From Nesterenkonia natronophila (GTDB lineage Bacteria > Actinomycetota > Actinomycetes > Actinomycetales > Micrococcaceae): DNA of 64,000 nt. This document shows positions 8,752 through 18,045 of the stretch, in pieces. The notes below the pieces were generated by a model. The model saw nothing but the letters and a program-made list of their open reading frames with translations, made no database searches and was not told where the DNA came from. The position numbers and the translations under genes were made by a program. The stretch lies in contig NZ_QYZP01000001.1 of NCBI RefSeq assembly GCF_003595215.1, forward strand, positions 930,001 to 994,000, given 5' to 3'. The first letter of the stretch is position 1. The number at the start of each line of letters is the position of its first letter.

Positions 8752-9686
8752 CGGGGATGAGCTTGTGGTCAGCGGTGGCGGGCTTCACTCTCGGCATCGG
8801 CGTACTCATACTCGTTGCGGGCCTTCCTGTGATGAATCAGCCACGCCTCGTTGAGCGAGTGGCGCCCCATGTGAGGTCGGTGGTTCCCTCGGCTTCCTCC
8901 AAAGCTCGGAGCGGAACGTCAATCTCTGCAGCCGGCAGGCTCTTGACACCTGCGGCGCATCGTTTGGCGCAGCTATTGCGGCGTGTTGGCCTTGCGCCCA
9001 GTTCGGAACTGCTGAGCAGACGCCTCCGGTACGCAAATCTGCCGTGGACTCCGGCAGAGTACAGGGTGCAGCAGTTGGGGTATGCGGCAGCAGGAGCAGC
9101 TGTGGGGGCCCTGATTGCTGTCTTATCCATGGCCGTCGGAAGGTTCCAACCGATTGCTGCCATTTTCGTCGTGGTCGCTGCGGCCGGTCTAGGTATGGCC
9201 GCTAGAGATGCCGTGCTCAGCAGTCGCATCAGAGCTCGACGTCGCCGGATGATCGCAGAGTTTCCCACGGTTGCCGAGCTCCTGGCCCTATCCGTCAGCG
9301 CGGGCGAATCCGCACCGGGAGCTTTTCAACGCATCAGCACAAGTTGCCGCGGCGAACTCGCTGAGGAGCTGACTGAACTCATGCGCCGGACCCGGTCAGG
9401 TACACCGTTTGTCTCTGCGCTGCGCGCCCTCTGTGCGGAGATTGAAGTACCTGCCATTGCTAGGTTTCTCCACGGTGTCGTCGTCGCCGTGGAAAGAGGC
9501 ACCCCGCTTGCCGAGGTGATGCGAGCCCAGGCTGCCGATGTCAGGGACCACTCCAAACGTGAACTGATGGAGGCAGCTGGGCGCAAGGAGGTGGCCATGC
9601 TGGCCCCAGTGGTATTCGGGGTCCTCCCGCTCACCATCGTCTTCGCCGCATTTCCTGGACTTTCTCTACTACAGATCGGAATCTGA
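8748..9686 (+). CDS. tadC: Tad pilus inner-membrane platform protein TadC
   Basis: ATG at 8748 overlaps the tadB stop by 4 bp and is preferred to an upstream start deep inside tadB. The 312-residue product has an N-terminal membrane helix, two more near residues 110-150, the F-domain pattern (MIAEFPTVAELLALSVSAGESAPGA and LMEAAGRKEVAMLAPVVFGVLPL) and a last helix ending FAAFPGLSLLQIGI. That last segment is a characteristic TadC ending. It is the partner of TadB in the pilus platform. Confidence 0.88.
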   Translation: MTGMSLWSAVAGFTLGIGVLILVAGLPVMNQPRLVERVAPHVRSVVPSASSKARSGTSISAAGRLLTPAAHRLAQLLRRVGLAPSSELLSRRLRYANLPWTPAEYRVQQLGYAAAGAAVGALIAVLSMAVGRFQPIAAIFVVVAAAGLGMAARDAVLSSRIRARRRRMIAEFPTVAELLALSVSAGESAPGAFQRISTSCRGELAEELTELMRRTRSGTPFVSALRALCAEIEVPAIARFLHGVVVAVERGTPLAEVMRAQAADVRDHSKRELMEAAGRKEVAMLAPVVFGVLPLTIVFAAFPGLSLLQIGI

Positions 9687-9706
9687 CCCCAATGAATGGA
9701 GCAAGC

Positions 9707-9895
9707 ATGCATCGCGTCATCGAGAACCTTCGCCGCCTCGTCTCCGCAGTTCACCAGGGGGAGCGGGGTGATGTACCAGGTTGGGTGATGATCACGCTGA
9801 TGTCTGCCGTGCTTGTTGCGGGATTGCTCGTCCTTGCGCAGGACGCGTTCAGGGGACTGTTTGAACAGGCCATCAGCCAGGTGACGCAGTCGTGA
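9707..9895 (+). CDS. Small Flp-type pilin candidate
   Basis: A 62-residue protein. The start at 9707 is chosen because GGAG at 9698-9701 lies 5 nt upstream; the ATG at 9692 has none. After a short basic N-terminus comes ERGDVPGWVMITLM and one hydrophobic helix (about residues 25-45), then an amphipathic tail ending SQVTQS. Size, single helix and position between tadC and tadE fit the pilin subunit found at this spot in actinobacterial Tad loci. The classic Flp processing motif (G followed by XTXXE and Y) is not evident: GDVPGW takes its place, so processing by a TadV-type peptidase is uncertain. The stop overlaps the next gene by 4 bp. Confidence 0.65.
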   Translation: MHRVIENLRRLVSAVHQGERGDVPGWVMITLMSAVLVAGLLVLAQDAFRGLFEQAISQVTQS

Positions 9896-10281
9896 TCCTC
9901 GCTGCGGTGCGGTCCAATGAACGAGGGTCAGCCACCGCAGAGTTCAGCATGGTCGCCGCCTTATTGGCACTGTTGTTCATCGCGATCCTGCAGGTCGCGG
10001 GAATGATCCATATACGCAACTCCCTCACTGACGCAGCCTCTACCGGAGCACGTTTCGGGGCACTAGATGACCGTTCGGCAGAAGACGGGGCTGCGCGTGC
10101 TGAAGAGCTGATCCGCGGGACCCTCGCTGACCGCTACGCCCAGGAGGTCAATTATGAGTACATCGACGTGCCCGAGGGCAGGACGCTGCGCATCACTGTG
10201 GGCGCACGCGTGCCGGTGCTGGTCGTCGGCCCCGGGGTCGGAGAGCTCGAAGTCACGGGTTCCGCCTACGAATTCGAATAA
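9892..10281 (+). CDS. tadE: TadE-like pseudopilin
   Basis: A 129-residue protein with the TadE signature ERGSATAEFSMVAALLALLFIAILQ at its N-terminus: a short basic lead, the conserved Glu five residues after the cleavage-type Gly, and a single membrane helix. The rest is an extracytoplasmic domain. TadE proteins are minor pseudopilins needed for Flp pilus assembly. It begins at a GTG overlapping the preceding pilin stop. The 3' third overlaps the start proposed for the second TadE-like gene. Confidence 0.85.
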   Translation: MILAAVRSNERGSATAEFSMVAALLALLFIAILQVAGMIHIRNSLTDAASTGARFGALDDRSAEDGAARAEELIRGTLADRYAQEVNYEYIDVPEGRTLRITVGARVPVLVVGPGVGELEVTGSAYEFE

Positions 10282-10690
10282 TAAGAGCGACGACGGCTCT
10301 GCGATCGTTGAGTTCCTGGCCCTAGCGGTCATGCTGCTGGTTCCCACCATTTGGTTCCTGATTGGCGTCGCTCAGATTCAGGCGGCAACATACGCCGCCA
10401 TCGGGGCGGCCGATCAAGCGGTCAAGATGTACACCTACTCCGAGGCACCCCCGGAAGTGCGAGCTCAGCGCAGCGAGACCGCAGTCTACTCCGCGCTCGC
10501 AGATTTCGGCATTGGGCCTGAGCAGAGCACCATAAGCAGGTACTGCAGTGCGGACTGTGAGCAGCCGGGGTCCATGGTCAGATACGAGATAAATATCCGT
10601 GTGCCGATCCCGCTGATTCCTGAGTTCGGCGGTTGGGAGCAGTCGCTTGTTTCGGTCTCGGCATCCTCGACAGGGGTGCAGGGTGAATGA
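10154..10690 (+). CDS. Second TadE-like pseudopilin (start overlaps tadE by 128 nt)
   Basis: The body of the protein is clear: DDGSAIVEFLALAVMLLVPTIWFLIG is a TadE-type N-terminus (conserved Glu plus one membrane helix), followed by a secreted domain with a Cys pair (SRYCSADCEQP). The start is odd. No ATG, GTG or TTG occurs in this frame near the helix. The only good one is ATG 10154, deep inside tadE, which has a perfect AGGAGG at 10142-10147 and a 6-nt spacer. That gives 178 residues and a 40-residue Cys/Arg/Ser-rich leader absent from ordinary TadE proteins. A non-canonical start, a frameshift or coupling to tadE are the alternatives. The stop overlaps the next gene (ATGA). Confidence 0.7.
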   Translation: MSTSTCPRAGRCASLWAHACRCWSSAPGSESSKSRVPPTNSNNKSDDGSAIVEFLALAVMLLVPTIWFLIGVAQIQAATYAAIGAADQAVKMYTYSEAPPEVRAQRSETAVYSALADFGIGPEQSTISRYCSADCEQPGSMVRYEINIRVPIPLIPEFGGWEQSLVSVSASSTGVQGE

Positions 10691-11130
10691 GACCGGATGA
10701 AGTCACGGTTCACAGTCCCAGCGACGAAGCTGGTCAGACCACCGTGCTGATCCTCGGGATGATGTCCACATTGCTGATGTTTGCGGCCGTGATTCTTGGC
10801 GCGACCATGGTCAACGGGGAGGCCCGCCAACTGCTCTCTGAGGCTGACGGAGCTGTTTCCGCTGCGGCCGTAGCCGCCCAACCAGTCCCGGGTGCCCCTC
10901 AGATCACCGAACAGCAGGTACGAACCGCTGCTGAGCAACATCTGGCCGGGGCAGGTGCGCATGAACGGCATGCAGGTCTTGCTGTGATCGATGCTGGGAC
11001 CTCACCCGGCGGGCAGACGATCTACCTGCACCTCCGGGCTGAAGCCCAGCTGCCAGGCCTGCGCTGGGTGCTGCCCTCTGGAGTGGAGGTGACCGCCGAA
11101 TCGCATGCCAGAATCGCTATCAACCGTTGA
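10687..11130 (+). CDS. TadE/TadG-like secreted pilus-assembly protein
   Basis: A 147-residue protein with one N-terminal membrane helix (EAGQTTVLILGMMSTLLMFAAVILGA) followed by an Ala-rich extracytoplasmic region. The motif QTTVLILG and the short length match the actinobacterial helicase/secretion-neighbourhood TadE-like family that closes Tad operons. The start overlaps the preceding stop by 4 bp, so it is the last member of the operon begun by tadA. Its exact role in the pilus is unknown. Confidence 0.75.
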   Translation: MRPDEVTVHSPSDEAGQTTVLILGMMSTLLMFAAVILGATMVNGEARQLLSEADGAVSAAAVAAQPVPGAPQITEQQVRTAAEQHLAGAGAHERHAGLAVIDAGTSPGGQTIYLHLRAEAQLPGLRWVLPSGVEVTAESHARIAINR

Positions 11131-11187
11131 ATGTCAGGTGCTCGCCGGGTCGGAGCGGTGTGGGTGGTGGCACATAAAATTGGGGGT

Positions 11188-12516
11188 ATGGAACCTCAGT
11201 TGGAGACCCTCCCACCGGTGCCGGGTCCTGCTCAGCATCTGGCGGGGGTGCCGGAGCTTAGCGCCGCGTGGGAGCACCAGGTGGCCGCTCGGCGTGCTGA
11301 GTCTGCGAAGGTCACGCATCTGCTGGCCTACCGGGACCGGTGCGCGGCCCGGGTCGTCGGAGAACCAGCGGTGGTGCGGGCGGAGGCCGATAAGGCGGCC
11401 ATCCGAGATGCCGCGACCATGGTAGGGCTCAGCGAACGTCTCACCACCACCGTGCTGAATCTCGCCGGGTTCGCCCGACAGACCCTGCCCTGTATGTGGG
11501 GTGCTTTCACTGAAGGTCTGGTGGATTTGCCCCGGGTGCGCAAAGTCGCGGAGGCCGCCGTGCCAGAGCTTAACCAACAGGCCATGCGTGAACTGGATGT
11601 CCGGGCCGCGGAAGAGGCAGCCCTCCGCAGGACGGGGGACTTTCACCGGTGGCTGACCCGGTTCACCGCCGAGCTGGACCCCGAGGCTTACGCCACCACC
11701 TGCGAACGGGCAGTCCAGGACCGGTACGTCCGGTTTCAAAACAATCCCAACGGGATGAGCTACCTAGAGGCGTACCTTCCTACCCTGGAGGCTGCCGCGA
11801 TTCAGAAACGCCTCCGCGCCGCCGCCCGAGGTCTGGATTCACCACCAGCCCACGACCCCTACGCCACACAACACACAGTCGACGCCGCCGCCCACCCCGA
11901 CACCGGCGATAACCCCGCTGCCGGTGATGGGCGGACTTTGCCGCAGCGGGAGGCTGATCTGCTGGCTGCCTGGTTGCGTGATGGGCGGGTCTACACTGCA
12001 CCAGTGGAGGCGAAGATCATGGTCATGGTCCCAGAAGCGACACTGACTGGGGAGTCTGAGGAGCCCGGGGTGGCTGCGGACCGGTCCTGGCGGGTCTCTG
12101 CGGGCCAAGTCCGGGCCCTGGCCCGGGATCCACAGGCTGAGCATCAGTGGTACCAGGGCAGGGTTCGTCGGAACCGGAAGGAAGCAGACTTTGACCTGCT
12201 CTCCGCCCGGTATGTGGGCCGTTACCCGCCGCAGAGGCTGCGGGATGCGTTGATCTTCCGCGACGGGGCCTGCCAAGCACCGGGGTGCACCCTCGCTGCT
12301 GAACGTTGCGATATCGACCACCAACAGCCCTGGCACACCGGGGGCGAAACCACCGCAGAGAACCTCTGGGCGCTGTGCCGGCGCCACCACCGTATGAAAT
12401 CCCACGGCCACCTCAGCCCACCTAGGCGGCACATCCCAGCAAAGTCCCCACCTCGCTCTGGCATGATAATGGCCAGCATGAACTGGCCGCCGACCCCCAT
12501 CACGGTCGTGCACTGA
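11188..12516 (+). CDS. DUF222/HNH endonuclease-domain protein (13E12 repeat family)
   Basis: The N-terminal two thirds is a DUF222 domain (helical, Ala/Arg-rich). The C-terminal part is an HNH nuclease: [52 protein letters not shown], with the two CxxC-type zinc pairs and the catalytic DH and N. These proteins are abundant in actinobacteria (REP13E12 relatives) and behave like selfish or restriction-like genes; no physiological role is proven. ATG 11188 is chosen because a TAAAAT -10 box lies 7 nt before it (11175-11180), suggesting a leaderless mRNA; an ATG at 11131 is the alternative. After KSHG the tail (about 35 residues) lacks the Trp/Pro-rich ending usual in the family, so the end may be eroded. 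Confidence 0.85.
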   Translation: MEPQLETLPPVPGPAQHLAGVPELSAAWEHQVAARRAESAKVTHLLAYRDRCAARVVGEPAVVRAEADKAAIRDAATMVGLSERLTTTVLNLAGFARQTLPCMWGAFTEGLVDLPRVRKVAEAAVPELNQQAMRELDVRAAEEAALRRTGDFHRWLTRFTAELDPEAYATTCERAVQDRYVRFQNNPNGMSYLEAYLPTLEAAAIQKRLRAAARGLDSPPAHDPYATQHTVDAAAHPDTGDNPAAGDGRTLPQREADLLAAWLRDGRVYTAPVEAKIMVMVPEATLTGESEEPGVAADRSWRVSAGQVRALARDPQAEHQWYQGRVRRNRKEADFDLLSARYVGRYPPQRLRDALIFRDGACQAPGCTLAAERCDIDHQQPWHTGGETTAENLWALCRRHHRMKSHGHLSPPRRHIPAKSPPRSGMIMASMNWPPTPITVVH

Positions 12517-12643
12517 TTGTTCCGATTGCGCGCTGGTCGCGTGTACATTCGGGAGCTGGGCGAGCCGCTGCCCCTTCGTTCCCCTCGGCACGCCAGAGTG
12601 CTTGGTCCCTCCAACCTGGCGAGCCCGGTACTGTAGATACGTT

Positions 12644-13756
12644 ATGGCAGAAACAGACTTTCCCGCCGAGCTCGCCGAACTGCGCGACACCCTGCGGCGC
12701 ATTACCGACGTCATCGACGTCGACGCCCTCGCTGCCGAGGTTTCAGACCTCGAGCAGGAGGCCGCCGACCCCAACCTCTGGGACAACCAAGAGAACGCCC
12801 AAAAGGTGAACTCTCAGCTCAGCCACAAGCAGGCCCAGCTCAATCGGGTCCGCTCGCTGGATGGACGCATCGAAGACGCCGAAGTGATGGCCGAAATGGC
12901 TGCCGAGGAGAACGACGCCGAGACGGCCGCAGAGGCCACTGCCGAACTTGTTGCCATCCGCAAGGCCTTGGCTTCCCTGGAGATCGTCACCCTGATGTCC
13001 GGCGAGTACGACGAATACGACGCAGTAGTCACCATCAGGTCCGGAGCCGGGGGAGTGGATGCCGCGGACTTCGCTGAGATGTTGCTGCGCATGTACACTC
13101 GCTGGGCCGAGCGCCGCGACTGGAACGTCAAAATCCTCGACACGTCCTATGCGGAAGAGGCCGGCATTAAGTCCGCCACTTTCGAGGTTCAAGCGCCGTA
13201 CGCCTTCGGCACCCTCTCCGTGGAGGCCGGCACTCACCGGCTGGTCCGCATCTCACCGTTTGACAACCAAGGCCGGCGACAAACGGGTTTCGCCGCAGTG
13301 GAAGTCATTCCTCTGCTTGAAGGCACCGAGTCAATCGACATCGACGAGAATGACCTGAAGATCGATGTTTTCCGGTCCTCTGGTCCCGGTGGGCAGTCCG
13401 TCAACACCACCGACTCCGCCGTGCGCATCACCCACCTACCCTCCGGCATCGTCGTCTCAATGCAGAATGAGAAGTCACAGATCCAGAACCGGGCTGCCGC
13501 GCTGCGCGTCTTGGAGTCACGACTTCTGCTCCTAAAGAAGGAAGAGGAGAAGGCGCAGGAGAACGAAATGAAGGGAGACGTCAAGGCGAGCTGGGGAGAC
13601 CAAATGCGCTCCTATGTGCTCCACCCCTTCCAAATGGTCAAAGACCTGCGGACCGGTCACGAGGTCGGCAATGCCCAAGCGGTCTTCGACGGCGACCTCG
13701 ACGGGTTCGTCGAAGCAGGCATCCGTTGGCGCGCCCAGGGCTCCTCCAGCAACTGA
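12644..13756 (+). CDS. prfB: Peptide chain release factor 2
   Basis: Full-length RF2 (370 residues) that reads UGA and UAA stop codons and triggers peptide release in the ribosome. The anticodon-like tripeptide SPF is at 204-206, the catalytic GGQ at 249-251 within [20 protein letters not shown], and the GAGG segment at 135-138. ATG 12644 is the standard N-terminus; the longer frame from 12602 adds a non-conserved stretch. There is no internal in-frame UGA, so the programmed +1 frameshift of E. coli prfB is absent, as in many actinobacteria. It heads a plus-strand group with ftsE, ftsX and smpB, an order common in actinobacteria. Confidence 0.97.
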   Translation: MAETDFPAELAELRDTLRRITDVIDVDALAAEVSDLEQEAADPNLWDNQENAQKVNSQLSHKQAQLNRVRSLDGRIEDAEVMAEMAAEENDAETAAEATAELVAIRKALASLEIVTLMSGEYDEYDAVVTIRSGAGGVDAADFAEMLLRMYTRWAERRDWNVKILDTSYAEEAGIKSATFEVQAPYAFGTLSVEAGTHRLVRISPFDNQGRRQTGFAAVEVIPLLEGTESIDIDENDLKIDVFRSSGPGGQSVNTTDSAVRITHLPSGIVVSMQNEKSQIQNRAAALRVLESRLLLLKKEEEKAQENEMKGDVKASWGDQMRSYVLHPFQMVKDLRTGHEVGNAQAVFDGDLDGFVEAGIRWRAQGSSSN

Positions 13757-13777
13757 CTCCGCAAGGCTGACTTCCCC

Positions 13778-14935
13778 ATGATCCGCTTCGAACACGTCAC
13801 ACGCACTTACCGCTCCGGCGGCAGACCAGCCCTCGACGACGTCTCTGTTGAGTTCAACCGCGGCGATTTCGTTTTTCTGATTGGGGCCTCCGGCTCGGGT
13901 AAGTCCACGCTGCTGCGCATGATCCTTCGCGAGGGTCTGCCTCAGAAGGGCAAGGTCACGGTTGCCGGACAGAACCTGGTGCTGATGCTGGAGCGTCGGG
14001 TGCCGCACTACCGCCGCAGCATCGGCATGGTGTTCCAGGACTTCAGGCTGCTGCCGGACAAGACTGTGTACGAAAACGTGGCATTCGCCATGCGCGTCAT
14101 CGGCGCCCCTCGAGGGCACATCAAGAAACAGGTGATCAAGACGCTGGAACGGGTCCAGCTGGACCACTTGGCTCGCCGTTATCCCCACGAAATCTCCGGC
14201 GGTGAACAGCAGCGCGCCGCCATCGCCAGGGCCATCGTCAACGAGCCGGCCATAGTTCTGGCCGATGAACCTACCGGCAACTTGGACCCTCGGGCCTCTG
14301 AAGAGGTGATGAAGATTCTGCGTTGGATCAATACCTCCGGAACCACCGTGGTGATGGCTACCCACGACCGGGCGATCGTCGACCAGACACAGCGCCGCGT
14401 GGTGCAGCTGCACAAAGGAAAGTTGGTTCGCGACGAGGCACGAGGATTCTACGATCCACCGGAGGGCAGCCCTGCCTGGGATATTCTCTCCGACGAACTG
14501 GAGCAGAGCGCACTCCAGGCCTCAGATCCAATGCCCATGCTGGCGCAGTCGCTGCCCGTCGGACCAGAAGAACCGGGCCGCGATCCGGAAGACGATTCAG
14601 ACGCAGACGAACCTCCGGGATTCAGGGTCCGCGAATATCAGGTCACCTTTCCGGAGGATGACCCGCAGCACGACGACGCCGAAACAGAAGAACCAGCAGC
14701 TGAGGTGGACGTCGCAGCACTTCCCGAGTTCGATGATGACGAGGACACCTCCTCCTTGGCCCCGCGGGACCAACCCGGAGCACTGCCTTCCCCCGCGGAC
14801 ACCCCATCCGACGAACCCAGCATGCCGCGACCGCGAGCCTCCACTGCTGAGGCCACCTACGCTGACACCCAACACACCGCAGATCAGCTCAGGGCCTCTA
14901 AGCCCCGCGGGGTCTTCGGCAGGAGGAAGCGATGA
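13778..14935 (+). CDS. ftsE: Cell-division ABC ATPase FtsE with long acidic C-terminal extension
   Basis: Residues 1-225 are a typical FtsE: Walker A GASGSGKST (36-44), Q-loop VFQDFRLLPDKT, signature ISGGEQQRAAIARA, Walker B IVLADEPTGNLDP and switch His in MATHDRAIV. With FtsX it forms the membrane complex that activates peptidoglycan hydrolases at the septum. Most FtsE proteins stop near 230 residues; here about 155 more follow, rich in Asp, Glu and Pro and ending in a basic patch ([11 protein letters not shown]). The extension looks disordered. Its stop overlaps the ftsX ATG by 4 bp. Confidence 0.96.
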   Translation: MIRFEHVTRTYRSGGRPALDDVSVEFNRGDFVFLIGASGSGKSTLLRMILREGLPQKGKVTVAGQNLVLMLERRVPHYRRSIGMVFQDFRLLPDKTVYENVAFAMRVIGAPRGHIKKQVIKTLERVQLDHLARRYPHEISGGEQQRAAIARAIVNEPAIVLADEPTGNLDPRASEEVMKILRWINTSGTTVVMATHDRAIVDQTQRRVVQLHKGKLVRDEARGFYDPPEGSPAWDILSDELEQSALQASDPMPMLAQSLPVGPEEPGRDPEDDSDADEPPGFRVREYQVTFPEDDPQHDDAETEEPAAEVDVAALPEFDDDEDTSSLAPRDQPGALPSPADTPSDEPSMPRPRASTAEATYADTQHTADQLRASKPRGVFGRRKR

Positions 14936-15849
14936 ACCAGCTGATGTACCAGCTGGGGGAGACCTTCAGCTCTTTGCGCAAGAACGTGGCCATGGTGTCC
15001 TCCGTGGTGCTGGTGACGTTCATCTCCCTGACTTTTGTCGGCACCGCTGCGCTGATGCAGCTTCAAATCAACCAGATGACCGAGGACTTCTATGACAGGT
15101 TGGAGATCTCTGTTTTTCTGTGCACCGAATCCTCGGCTGAAACAGTCTGCCCCACGGGAGCGGTCACGGACTCCCAGCGTGATTCGATCGAAGAGATGCT
15201 CGATACCGGGGCCGCGAATCAATACGTCGAGTCCTACCGGTACGAGAGCCAGGAGGACGCGCTTGAGAATTTCCTCGCTGATCGGGAAGACAGCGTTCGG
15301 GCATCAACTGTGACCGCTGAGGACATGACTGAGTCCTTCAGGCTGCTCCTTGTGGATCCGCAAGACTTCGGAATCGTCAATGAACTGTTCGCCGGGGTCC
15401 CCGGGGTGGAGAACGTCGCGGACCAGCAAGCGGTTCTGGATCAGATCTTCGGCATCCTCAACGGTCTTACGGTCGTGGCCCTGATCATCGCCGGGGTCAT
15501 GATTCTGTGCACTGTACTGTTGGTCGCCACGACGATCCGACTCTCTGCGTTCAGCCGGCGTCGGGAGACCTCCATTATGCGGATGGTGGGGGCGTCGAAG
15601 TCGATGATTCGCACGCCTTTCATTTTTGAGGGCATCATCGCAGCCCTGGTGGGGTCGCTGCTGGCCTGCGCAGCCACGTGGGTTGTCGCAGAGTTCCTGA
15701 TCGGCCAGTGGCTCGCTCAGCAGGTGACGGGCATCGTCTTCATCGGGGCGGCTGAATCGTGGATCATCATGCCTGGCCTGGTGCTGGCTGCCGTGCTGCT
15801 TGCCGGATTGGCCTCCTGGGTGACGGTCAGGAAGAACCTGCGGGTATAG
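14932..15849 (+). CDS. ftsX: Cell-division ABC permease FtsX
   Basis: A 305-residue permease with a cytoplasmic N-terminus, a first membrane span ([21 protein letters not shown]), a roughly 120-residue extracellular domain containing a Cys pair ([14 protein letters not shown]), and three C-terminal spans (near 175-200, 235-260 and 275-300). The cytoplasmic loop [22 protein letters not shown] is the FtsX family hallmark. The external loop recruits cell-wall hydrolases such as RipC-like proteins in actinobacteria. It is translationally coupled to ftsE. Confidence 0.95.
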   Translation: MNQLMYQLGETFSSLRKNVAMVSSVVLVTFISLTFVGTAALMQLQINQMTEDFYDRLEISVFLCTESSAETVCPTGAVTDSQRDSIEEMLDTGAANQYVESYRYESQEDALENFLADREDSVRASTVTAEDMTESFRLLLVDPQDFGIVNELFAGVPGVENVADQQAVLDQIFGILNGLTVVALIIAGVMILCTVLLVATTIRLSAFSRRRETSIMRMVGASKSMIRTPFIFEGIIAALVGSLLACAATWVVAEFLIGQWLAQQVTGIVFIGAAESWIIMPGLVLAAVLLAGLASWVTVRKNLRV

Positions 15850-15899
15850 TTGAAGGCTCACTTTGTCGGCCACTGCCACAAGACAGAAGGAGGTGCGCT

Positions 15900-16403
15900 G
15901 TGGCGAAGGAGAAGAAACCTGAGGCTAGAGACCCCAAGAACAACACGGTTGCCCGTAATCGGCGTGCCTACCACGACTTCACCATTCTTGATACCTATGA
16001 GGCGGGAATCGTACTGACCGGCACCGAGGTGAAGTCCCTCCGCGAGGGACAAGCTTCGCTAGTAGACGGCTTCGCTGCTTTCGACAGCCGCCACGAGCTG
16101 TGGCTGGAACAGGTGCACATCCCCGAGTACCTCAACGGGACGTGGACCAACCACCCCACGCGGCGCAAGCGCAAACTCCTGCTCCACGCCAAGGAGCTCA
16201 TCAAGATCTCCCGGCAGATTCAAGACCCGGGGCTGACCATCGTTCCGCTGAGCCTGTACTTCAAGGACGGACGGGCCAAGGTGGAGATCGGGATCGCCAA
16301 AGGTAAGCGCGAGTTCGATAAGCGGCACACACTTCGCGAAAAGCAGGACAACCGGGAGGCTCAGCGAGCCATGCGCGTCAGAAACCGTTACGCCGCATCC
16401 TAG
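15900..16403 (+). CDS. smpB: SsrA-binding protein
   Basis: GTG 15900 is the start: AGGAGG at 15888-15893 lies 6 nt before it, and the longer frame from 15759 would overlap ftsX. The 167-residue protein has an N-terminal basic lead, then the SmpB barrel ([33 protein letters not shown]), [20 protein letters not shown], and the C-terminal tail [16 protein letters not shown] that mimics the mRNA in the decoding centre. It delivers tmRNA to stalled ribosomes; the tmRNA gene itself lies 2.2 kb downstream on the other strand. Confidence 0.96.
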   Translation: MAKEKKPEARDPKNNTVARNRRAYHDFTILDTYEAGIVLTGTEVKSLREGQASLVDGFAAFDSRHELWLEQVHIPEYLNGTWTNHPTRRKRKLLLHAKELIKISRQIQDPGLTIVPLSLYFKDGRAKVEIGIAKGKREFDKRHTLREKQDNREAQRAMRVRNRYAAS

Positions 16404-16470
16404 CTCCCGCGCCAAGAGCAATGGCCGAATTCCGCTAGACATGCGCGGTCGGCCGGTGTGAACTGTCCCC

Positions 16471-18045
16471 ATGGATGTGCAGAAAAACGCCGCTGAACGT
16501 TACCGTGCCGTGCAGTCCAGGGATCGGCGCTTCGACGGACAGTTCTTCACAGCGGTGAAGACCACCGGAATATACTGCCGGCCGTCCTGCCCAGCCGTCA
16601 CCCCAAAGTCCTCCAACGTTGAGTTCTTCTCCACCTCAGCTGCGGCACATGAAGCTGGTTTCAGGGCCTGCAAACGATGTCTCCCCGAGGCATCCCCGGG
16701 AAGCCCCGCATGGAACCTACGTCAAGACTTGGCTGGCCGGGCCATGCGGCTGATCCGTATGGGCGCGCTCAATGACGGAGACTTGGACGCCCTAAGCAGC
16801 CAACTGGGCTACAGCCCTCGGCATATTCACCGAACTCTGGTCGCTGAACTGGGAGCCGGCCCAGCCGCTTTGGCTCGAGCCCACCGCGCGCAGGTCGCCC
16901 GGAATCTGCTGGTCAGCTCACACCTCAGGCTGGCCGACGTCGCCTTCTCCGCCGGGTTCGGCTCGGTTCGGCAGTTCAACGACACCATGCGCCAGATCTA
17001 CGCTGTCACGCCCACCGAGATCCGCACGAAGGCGGACCGTTCCGCCTGGTCAGTCGAGACTGACCCATCGACGCTGCAGCTGCAACTGAGCCTTCCGGTC
17101 CGGCAGCCCTTTGACGCGCCCGGCGTCTTCCAATTCTTGGCCGAACGGATTCTGCCAGGGGTGGAAGCAGCACAGCTGGAGGATCGGCGGCTCCGCTACA
17201 GTCGAACCTTGTGGCTGCCCCACGGGCCGGGAGCGGTGGAGGTCACCGCGACTCCAGACGTTAACTATGAATGGCAGTTGTCCATGAGGTGTGAGGTCAC
17301 ATCCTTAGCTGACGTCGGCATAGTGCTGGCGAGAGTGCGCAGGCTGTTTGACTTGGATGCCGACCCGAATGCGGTGGACGCTGCGCTGAGTGTGGACCCA
17401 GTGCTGCGGCCGTTGGTCGCCGAGGTGCCCGGCACCCGGCTGGTGGGGACCGCAGAGGCTGAAGAGTACGTGATCCGGGCTGTAGTGGGTCAGCAGATCT
17501 CGGTGAAGGCGGCACGCACACACCTAAGCCGGCTCGTGGAACGGATCGGCAGCCCGGTGGAGTCGTCATTTGAGGGGCTGAGCACGCTCTTTCCCACGCC
17601 CGCGCAGATAATCTACTCCGTCCCCGAGCCGCCGCTAGAAGGGCCCTTGGATCCGGACCGTCCACTCAGGCTGGCCCGTCGTTCGATCCGCACCGTCAGG
17701 GCCGCGTCCCAGGCTCTGGAGGAAGGAACACTGAGGCTCCATCCTGGAGTTCATCCGGATCAGCTGCGCACTGAGCTGGTGTCTCTTCCGGGGATCGGTC
17801 AGTGGACCGCCGCCTACTTGGCGCTGCGGGTGCTGGGACAGCCCGACGACTGGATGACAGGCGACGTCGCACTCATCGCCGGGGCGCGCCGACTGGGGCT
17901 GCTAAAGTCGGGGCTTTCTCCTGCAGCAGCCCACCGGCAGTTGGAGAGGCGCGCCCAACAGTGGTCTCCTTGGCGGTCCTATGCCGCGATGCACTTATGG
18001 AGAGCCGCCGCTAACGGCGCTCCCGGTCCAACAGACTCCGCTTGA
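16471..18045 (+). CDS. Ada-type regulator fused to AlkA-type 3-methyladenine DNA glycosylase
   Basis: A 524-residue fusion. Residues 1-80 form the Ada zinc domain with four Cys at 36, 40, 67 and 70 (Cys 36 is the expected methyl acceptor for phosphotriesters). An AraC-type helix-turn-helix follows to about 190 (LADVAFSAGFGSVRQFNDTMRQIY). The C-terminal half is an AlkA glycosylase: AlkA_N, then the HhH-GPD fold with VIRAVVGQQISVKAA and LPGIGQWTAAYLALRV, with the catalytic Asp expected in MTGDVAL. It should sense and excise alkylated bases. Its 3' end overlaps the convergent ogt by 35 bp, so the two alkylation-repair genes share their termini. No clear Shine-Dalgarno sequence precedes the ATG. 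Confidence 0.92.
   Translation: MDVQKNAAERYRAVQSRDRRFDGQFFTAVKTTGIYCRPSCPAVTPKSSNVEFFSTSAAAHEAGFRACKRCLPEASPGSPAWNLRQDLAGRAMRLIRMGALNDGDLDALSSQLGYSPRHIHRTLVAELGAGPAALARAHRAQVARNLLVSSHLRLADVAFSAGFGSVRQFNDTMRQIYAVTPTEIRTKADRSAWSVETDPSTLQLQLSLPVRQPFDAPGVFQFLAERILPGVEAAQLEDRRLRYSRTLWLPHGPGAVEVTATPDVNYEWQLSMRCEVTSLADVGIVLARVRRLFDLDADPNAVDAALSVDPVLRPLVAEVPGTRLVGTAEAEEYVIRAVVGQQISVKAARTHLSRLVERIGSPVESSFEGLSTLFPTPAQIIYSVPEPPLEGPLDPDRPLRLARRSIRTVRAASQALEEGTLRLHPGVHPDQLRTELVSLPGIGQWTAAYLALRVLGQPDDWMTGDVALIAGARRLGLLKSGLSPAAAHRQLERRAQQWSPWRSYAAMHLWRAAANGAPGPTDSA

Noticed and set aside
10687..12516. Insertion sequence or prophage around the HNH gene
   Set aside because: No transposase, integrase or flanking terminal repeats were seen; DUF222-HNH proteins occur alone in actinobacterial chromosomes.
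12644..13756. Programmed frameshift in prfB
   Set aside because: The gene reads through in one frame with no internal UGA, so the E. coli-type autoregulatory frameshift is absent.
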